Shown here piece after piece: positions 58,075 through 64,000 of a DNA stretch of 64,000 nt. Position 1 is the first letter of the stretch. Each line of letters opens with the position of its first letter. The stretch comes from Parascedosporium putredinis (taxonomy: Eukaryota > Ascomycota > Sordariomycetes > Microascales > Microascaceae): NCBI GenBank assembly GCA_949357655.1, contig CASHTG010000010.1:620001-684000 (forward strand). The letters run 5' to 3'. A model generated the notes under the pieces. It searched no databases. It saw nothing but the letters and a program-made list of their open reading frames with translations, and was not told where the DNA came from. Made by a program: the position numbers and the translations under genes.

Positions 58075-60533
58075 ATGCGATCGACCCCGTCTTGCCACTG
58101 GTGCAGGTAGGTTCCTCACCTTTATATCGCGACAGCCCTTGAGCGGCAGAGTCCACCTAGCGAGGCAATAGGATAACTGAAAACTGATGGAATATGTGTC
58201 TATGTGGTACGCAGGAAATCCAAAGTGAAATGCTCCCAGCATGATGGCGAGAACCCGTGCCGGCTTTGCCTCCGGGCCGGGCGCTCCAAAGACCAGTGCG
58301 TTTTGGAGAAACTCCTCCGCGGCCACGTCGCACGGTGAGACCGGGCGGTATATCGCCGATGAAATCTTCGCCCGTGCCTGCCCTGGGAACACCAATCGCT
58401 TCGGTATCACCGACAACGGCGCTCCGACCGTTGTCGCTGTCACGGGAGACCCGCGAAAACTTCCGGGCATCCCCGCACGTACCCCTTTACAGGCAAGAGA
58501 CCCTGCTACAGGACATTCCCGAAGTCGCAATCATGGAAGCCGTAGAAATTATACCTCGCGTGTTTCCTGACTTGAGCTTTATCCACGTCGCCGATTTTAT
58601 CCACCAGCTCCGGACCTCGCGAAAGCGCATCGTCGTGCTGAAGCTCGCTTCGATTCTTGCTCTCGCTGCTAGAATCAGCCCGTCGCTCCTCGCGGATCCC
58701 AAGCGCTCGCGATGCCTTAGCCAACAGCTCTCGGCCTATACGCAGCAAAATCTATGGCCAGGGCTGGTGCAGGAGCCGGACACGGATACCATGCACTGTC
58801 TGCTGCTCACTGCGCAGTACGAGTGGGGAGATGGCAATGGCTTCGCAGCTTGGATGTATTCGGGTGAGCCGGTGCCCTTGGTCGACCAACATTCGTGGAT
58901 AACCGGTACTAACAAGAATTTTCTACAGGGATGGCTGTTCGCATGCTGCAAGGCCTTCAGGCGGTATCAACACGACCCCGGCATGCCCCCGCGAATCACC
59001 ACAGTCGGGGCAAGCCAGGGAATGCATATGGCGGCGCGAAGTCCAATGGCGCACTACATGGGCGTGCTTTGTCATGGATATGGCCATGAGTTGCGGGGAA
59101 GGGCGCCCCAGCAGCCTCGATCGTGCGTCGCTCAAGATCAATCTGCCATGTACCGATGACGAATTTGACCTTGGTGTGCCGGCTGCAAACCCTCTCACGT
59201 ACTCCCAGCTTCTGAGTACGAATGCCGAGAGCCTAGGGAGAAAATTCACCATTGCCGACCATAGTGCCGTCATCGTGAGAAGTGGAGATATCTGGTTCCG
59301 TGCCTGCAAGTGGGTGGCGGAAGGGGGCCGCCGCAAGTCGTCGGTTGTGAATAGTTGTCCATGGGAGACGGATTCAGAATGGCACCAGATCAAGACCGAG
59401 ATCTTTGAGTGGCGGAGGATGTTGGACAGCAGCATTAAATACCCGCAAACACCGGTGGCAGTTTATGTTCGCCGGCGTCAAGCTGAGTCATTCGCCTTTA
59501 TCAATCTGATCCACTATCTAAGGTGAGTGAGCCCCACCATGAGCTTTACTCGCTCGTATATCGGAGATCGGCTGGTAGCTGACTATTTGTCCAGTATCCT
59601 CATGATTTATCGAGAGTATCTTCCATTTGTACCCAAAGACCGCAATGAGGTGATCTGCGGCCCCATCCAACCGCCGCTACTCCTCAGGCAAGCGCCTCAG
59701 GGTTGGTGGCAGGAGTACTACGACATCCTGTTCGACTCCTCCACACGCATTACCCAGATCATCACAGAGCTTGAGGATGCCCACATCTCTCTTCTGACAC
59801 CGCATACCGGGTATTGCGTATTCTCCGCTGCCAGCATGAACGTGTACCGCTCGGCGTTTCCTTGGGCTGACCCCGGTAACGCGAGACGACCAGATGCTAC
59901 GGAGCTGAAGCGGCGGGATTTGGACTTTTGACAAGATTTACAGACGTGTGGCCCCTAGGACGGCCATGGGTACGTTCAACCATGATAGGCTACGCATAAG
60001 GAGAGATTTTGATGATGGTACTAATAATGTCCCATATAGCTCCAAGTTACTCAGCAAACCGAGAAGCTGTATCAGCAGGTAAACTGCGGAAACTACACGT
60101 GGAAAGACTCGCAAAAGTTTGTCCACCTAATACGAACCATGGAGCAGTATGGCACTATTCAAGAGTCTCGCCGAGCCAGCACGAACGAACAAGAAAGCGA
60201 TAATGGCGGGGCATCATCACCGCAGTCTGAGCCTGGTATCAGCAGCCATAGGGCAATCCATCTGCATCCACCTCTCGTCTATCACGGCGCTGACGAAGTG
60301 GAACCCTATCGATCCCGCGAGATGGATGACGCTTCTCAAGCGCCGCAGGAAGAGACAGTTATGCAACCCGAAGGAGGGGGACGGTTTGGAGATGATCTAA
60401 ATAGTAATTTTATGGATTATTGGGGGTCTGGGGATTCTCAAATTTCATCGGGCAAAATGTTGGCGATCCGCTTAATCCCATGCAGACGGCAGATATGTTC
60501 CATCCATCCCATGACTGGTCAGATACGATGTAG
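58075..60533 (+). CDS. Zn2Cys6 transcription factor with fungal-specific middle homology region
   Basis: Exons 58075-58106, 58215-58863, 58929-59522, 59595-59969 and 60040-60533. The zinc cluster is split by intron 1: C-H-W-C-R-K-S-K-V-K-C, then N-P-C-R-L-C-L and D-Q-C. The middle region has I-P-R-V-F-P-D-L-S-F-I, C-L-L-L-T-A-Q-Y, G-M-A-V-R-M-L-Q-G-L and C-F-V-M-D-M-A-M-S-C-G-E-G-R-P-S, typical of the fungal_trans domain. The C-terminus is acidic and Gln/Ser-rich, a likely activation region. One-base losses occur near 58325 (R-P-G-G frame), 58955-58970, 59928 (D-F-L-T-R, five T to four) and 60448; the last fix gives a C-terminus ending D-W-S-D-T-M. It lies 480 bases upstream of the aminotransferase in the same direction and may regulate it; this is inference. 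Confidence 0.85.
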
Positions 60534-61016
60534 GCCGAAAGAGAGGGAATAAAGGAGGACAGACTTCAATATTGGCTATCATGGAACGTTTAAAACATGA
60601 CGACTTGAAAAGACAGAAGAAATGGATTATCTTCCAACTGTGAACACGGATGAAATGTTGCGTAGAAGGTATTGCCCTGACCAAGCCAAATTTGGCTAGT
60701 GAGTTTATATTCGGCAGTTTTCCTCCTTCTCTGATGTTAGCGGCCTTGGGATAGCGCTAGTCATGATACCCGGCATACCGATCGGAATGAGAGTCGGCAT
60801 CAAGATAACGCCCCGGCGCAAGCGTGGTGGTAGACCGGGTGGATACGTCAAATCCTTGAATTAAACTCGAGGGCTTGAAAACGAAGGAAAAGAGGGTTGG
60901 CATGGGGCTATAATACGGGGGTAGTCCATGGCTGGGCTGGCATCCAGCAACGAGACTGAGCCACGACCAAAGTTCAACATCCATTCATACCAATTACCAC
61001 CGTATATATCACAACC
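60534..61016. other. intergenic region with aminotransferase promoter
   Basis: Holds TATAATA at 60909-60915, about 105 bases upstream of the ATG at 61017. No gene. Confidence 0.55.
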
Positions 61017-62457
61017 ATGGCTCCTACCAGTGTCTTGGAAAACGAACGCGGCAACGAAGCCACATTTACGCCGAGAGGCTTTAAAAGTCCAGTCCAGGCC
61101 TGCTCCATCGAACCCTTCATGAAGAACCGCACAACGTGACCAGCGCGCAAGGCTGCTATCTCACACTCTTAGATGGCCGCAAGATTCTCGATGCTTGCGG
61201 TGGCGCAGCCGTGGCTGTCATCGGCCACGGAAACGAAGAGGTGCTTGACGCCACGGTCGACCAGATGAGACGCGTATCGTACGTCCATACAGCCGCCTAT
61301 ACAACCGACTCCGCAGAAGAACTCGCGCGATGCATTTTATCCTATCCGCCAAACCCTCGGCACGGTCTTGAGAAAGCCTTCTTCATCAACAGCGGGAGCG
61401 AAGCGAACGAAGGGGCGATGAAAATGGTGAGGCAGTACTTTTGGGAAAAAGGCGAGACGCAGAGGGTACACTTTGTAAGCCGGCAGAGGGGGTATCACGG
61501 CAACACACTCGCGGCCATGTCCATCTCAACCAATCCGGCTAGGAAGATACCTTACGAGGACTCAATTACCCTGCCCAACGTGTCCCACGTATCGCCGGCG
61601 TACTCCTATCGTGACCGGGCCCCAAGCGAAACCGAGGAGTGTTACGTTGCACGTCTGATCGCCGAACTTGATGGGGAATTTAAGAGGATTGGAACGACGA
61701 GGGTTGCGGCCTTTTTCGCAGAGACGGTGGTGGGAGCAATGTGTGGTTCCCTAGCAGCGCCAAGGGGCTATTTCCAGCAGGTGCGATCCCTGTGCGATAA
61801 ATATGGGATCTTGCTAGTCCTCGATGAGGTCATGTGCGGCATGGGCCGCACTGGGACTTATTTCGCCTTTGAGCAAGAGGATATCCAACCCGACATGGTA
61901 ACGATTGGAAAAGGGCTGGGTGGTGGTTACGCCCCGATCGCGGGAATCTTGATGAGCAAAAAGGTTGTTGATGTTCTCAGGGCTGGTACGGGCAGCTTCA
62001 ACCACGGCCACACTTATCAGGCGCACCCCGTCTCGTGTGCCACAGCACTCGCGGTGCAACGAATCATCCAACGGGACGGACTCGTGCAGCGGTCTGCGGA
62101 GATGGGTCGTAAGCTACAGCAACTCCTTCGGCAATCATTCAGCGGTTGCGCTTACGTTGGTGATATACGAGGCCAGGGCCTTTTCCAATCGGTAGAATTT
62201 GTGCTTGACAAAGCAACTAAGCGATCGCTGCCACCCAGCTTTTGTTCGCGTCCAAGGTGCAAATGGTCGCTTTCGAGATGGGCGTTGCGGTGTATCCGAG
62301 CCCCGTTACGAGTGCTGGGTCAGATCGGGACCACATCCTGTTAGCGCCTCCGTTTACGGTTACTAAAGATGAGCTAGAAATTGCCGTTCAAGCTCTCAGG
62401 GCAGCATACGATGTGGTAGAGCAGGAACTCATAGCTAGCGTTGACTTGAATTGTTAA
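61017..62457 (+). CDS. class III (omega) aminotransferase, PLP-dependent
   Basis: Intronless, about 480 residues. PLP-fold type I class III signatures: D-A-C-G-G-A-A-V-A-V-I-G-H, N-S-G-S-E-A-N-E, G-Y-H-G-N-T, then L-V-L-D-E-V-M-C-G-M-G-R-T-G and the Schiff-base Lys in T-I-G-K-G-L-G-G-G-Y. Family members transfer amino groups from omega-amino acids, GABA, ornithine or diamines to an oxo acid; the exact donor is not clear. The ATG at 61017 opens a frame that needs one C near 61092 (Q-A-L-L-H) to join the body, and one T near 62240 (P-P-S-L-L-F-A) to join the C-terminal part ending D-L-N-C. Both are run-length losses. No targeting signal is obvious. The upstream Zn2Cys6 gene is a possible regulator. 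Confidence 0.9.
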
Positions 62458-62543
62458 AATATGGAAATAGAGTATAATGACACGATGATGAACGCCCAGC
62501 TCCCCCTACTTGAATCGTCACCGTAGTTTTAGAGCCTGGCTTA

Positions 62544-63182
62544 TCATGTAGGCCTGACAGTGTGAAGTTCCATAGCGGCAGCCTCTGCTTTGGCGCGTTT
62601 CTTGTCACTATAAACTAATTTCCAAAAGGTCAAGCCGTAGACTAACGCCAAGGTCCCAAGCAATGCTCCCACTGTTAGGCCCCCTCGAGCTGTTAGTATC
62701 TTGGGGATCGGGCAAGGGGTGGTCTCAGTCAAGGGGAGAGCAATACTTACGTGGAATCATCCAGCGTACTGGTTCTGCCACACGATTCTTGACAATAAGG
62801 CCAACAAACAGCACGAGGTCGAGGATTGCCGTCTCAAGGGTCGTGTGTTTAAGGTAGCTGAGAAAGCTGTAGTAGGGGTCAAAGCGCTTAGTGGTACACA
62901 AAAGCACAAAGAAGATTCCGTGAATGGCTATGAAGAAATGGTAGGTTGCTAGGAGCGACGCGCCACTTTTGCGGCACCATCGTCGTCGTGAGTGGCGATC
63001 GCTAAGAAGACGCTGGCCGTGAGCGCATGAGCGGCTAGGCGAACACAAGTCATCGCCAAGCCGCTAGGCGCAGGTCCAGTCTCACTGTTGCCTTGGGAGG
63101 TATCGAGGAACGGAAGGCAAACGTGGAGTACCAGTGGGCCGAGGATTGAGACGATGTAGAAGACGGTTATACTATCAACCAT
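62544..63182 (-). CDS. small four-TM membrane protein of unknown function
   Basis: Exons 63182-62751 and 62671-62544 encode about 186 residues. Four hydrophobic segments: V-F-Y-I-V-S-I-L-G-P-L-V-L at the start, A-A-H-A-L-T-A-S-V-F-L-A-I, F-F-I-A-I-H-G-I-F-F-V-L-L plus a following L-D-L-V-L-F-V-G-L-I-V, and L-G-T-L-A-L-V-Y-G-L in exon 2, ending in a Lys/Ala-rich tail. I do not recognise the family. One base is missing near 62955, between the second and third segments. It converges with the aminotransferase, 86 bases away. Confidence 0.72.
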
Positions 63183-64000
63183 GGCTGCAAGAGTTGGGGG
63201 TTTTTGACGTCAAGAGGTTTACTGAAGGGGGACTTTTTGGAAGAGTATTCGGAATCTCTGGGATGTGAGAGCCCGACCGAGCCGTGGAGAAGATAGACTG
63301 GGTGGTGCTTTGGGGGCCGCACTCCCCATGTTCGGTTGAGGGGTTTTATACGGCGGGCGGGGTATTAGCAGATTCTGAGGCCTCGAGACAAGCTTTGAGG
63401 GATTACATGTTCGCCCGATGCTTGGATGATGTCGAGACTGTCGTGGGCATTTCTTCTTGAGTCATGTGAGTGTGCCCTAAAACCAACCCATTGCTGTGTG
63501 GCGATGAGTGGCTCGTCCGGGACCCAAGGTTCAGCAACGTGTGGGTTCGCATTTTATCGCGAGCGCCGGATCTCGAGACTTTTTCGCCCTGCCCCGTTTC
63601 CATCTTGCCATCTTTGATAGGGTTTAGGTATCATTTCCTACCTGGCAAACCTATCGCAGTTTATCTTGAAGGGGCTGTATTCGGATTGAGCCTTGTGCCT
63701 CTCTCTTATTGACTGTTGCCAAAGTAGACTGTGGCTCTTGCTGTGGCGGTGATCGTTTTGCTATTCTCTCCGTGAGCCTAGTGACTAGAGAGGTCGCAAA
63801 ATGGCCGACAAAGGCCGTTGCAGACTCATGTGTTAGGGAGCGAGGGTGAAATGTAAAGCCCACGTCTGCATGCACGTACCGATGTGGACATGAAAGCTCG
63901 AGGACAAAACGTGAGACCATGGGTCATGCATGGCATCTATTGGCTGGTGGGAAGGTATTGATATGCTGTGTTACCCTGAGCCAGCGATCCCAGCATGAGT
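63183..64000. other. intergenic region to window end
   Basis: Only the TATA element at 63344-63350 is recognisable. The open frames near 63400-63920 have no domain. Confidence 0.55.
63344..63350 (-). promoter_or_regulatory. TATA box of the four-TM protein gene
   Basis: TATAAAA about 165 bases upstream of the ATG at 63182. Confidence 0.45.

Overview
The window looks like nuclear DNA of a filamentous ascomycete, most likely a sordariomycete, though no marker here fixes the genus. Reasons: short introns with GTAAGT-type donors, CT-rich leaders, a Zn2Cys6 regulator, a fungal-type P450, GMC, GH3 and CE4 enzymes, GPI-anchored Cys-rich wall proteins, a CSalpha-beta defensin-like peptide, and a tRNA-Pro with an intron. 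I find 20 protein genes, one gag-like relic and one tRNA. Gene-poor spacers of 2-5 kb separate the gene groups.

Layout. 0-10 kb: end of a GFA/CENP-V gene, a GH3 beta-glucosidase, a sugar transporter, and a secreted AA8 haem cytochrome fused to a LysM domain. 11-20 kb: an F-box/ankyrin gene, a PIG-L (GPI12-like) deacetylase, a secreted choice-of-anchor-B protein, and a P450. 20-28 kb: a plectasin-like defensin, an acidic conserved protein, an F-box/LRR-like gene, and a secreted GMC oxidoreductase. 28-37 kb: a spacer with a retrotransposon gag relic, then a Gfo/Idh/MocA oxidoreductase and a polytopic membrane protein. 41-56 kb is a secretome-rich block: chitin deacetylase with CBM18, a BTB protein, a PEPT-repeat GPI protein, a GPI protein with 19 copies of a Cys/His unit (C-x2-HGDHWHC), a small secreted protein with a look-alike of that unit, tRNA-Pro, and a six-exon secreted protein of unknown family. 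58-63 kb: a Zn2Cys6 regulator, a class III aminotransferase and a small membrane protein.

How the genes relate. Many products act at the cell surface or on chitin and glucan: chitin deacetylase, AA8-LysM, GH3, GMC, several GPI or secreted Cys-rich proteins, and a GPI-anchor biosynthesis enzyme. The most unusual item is the 19-unit protein. Its HxxHxH core equals the zinc-binding histidine triad of streptococcal Pht proteins, and its divergent neighbour carries a related C-x8-C unit, which suggests a surface metal-binding pair.

Quality warning. Most genes are broken by single-base losses (roughly 35-45 by eye), usually in homopolymer runs, with codons and splice sites otherwise preserved. I read these as mainly sequencing or assembly errors. 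Coordinates are given for the whole gene, with shifts noted.
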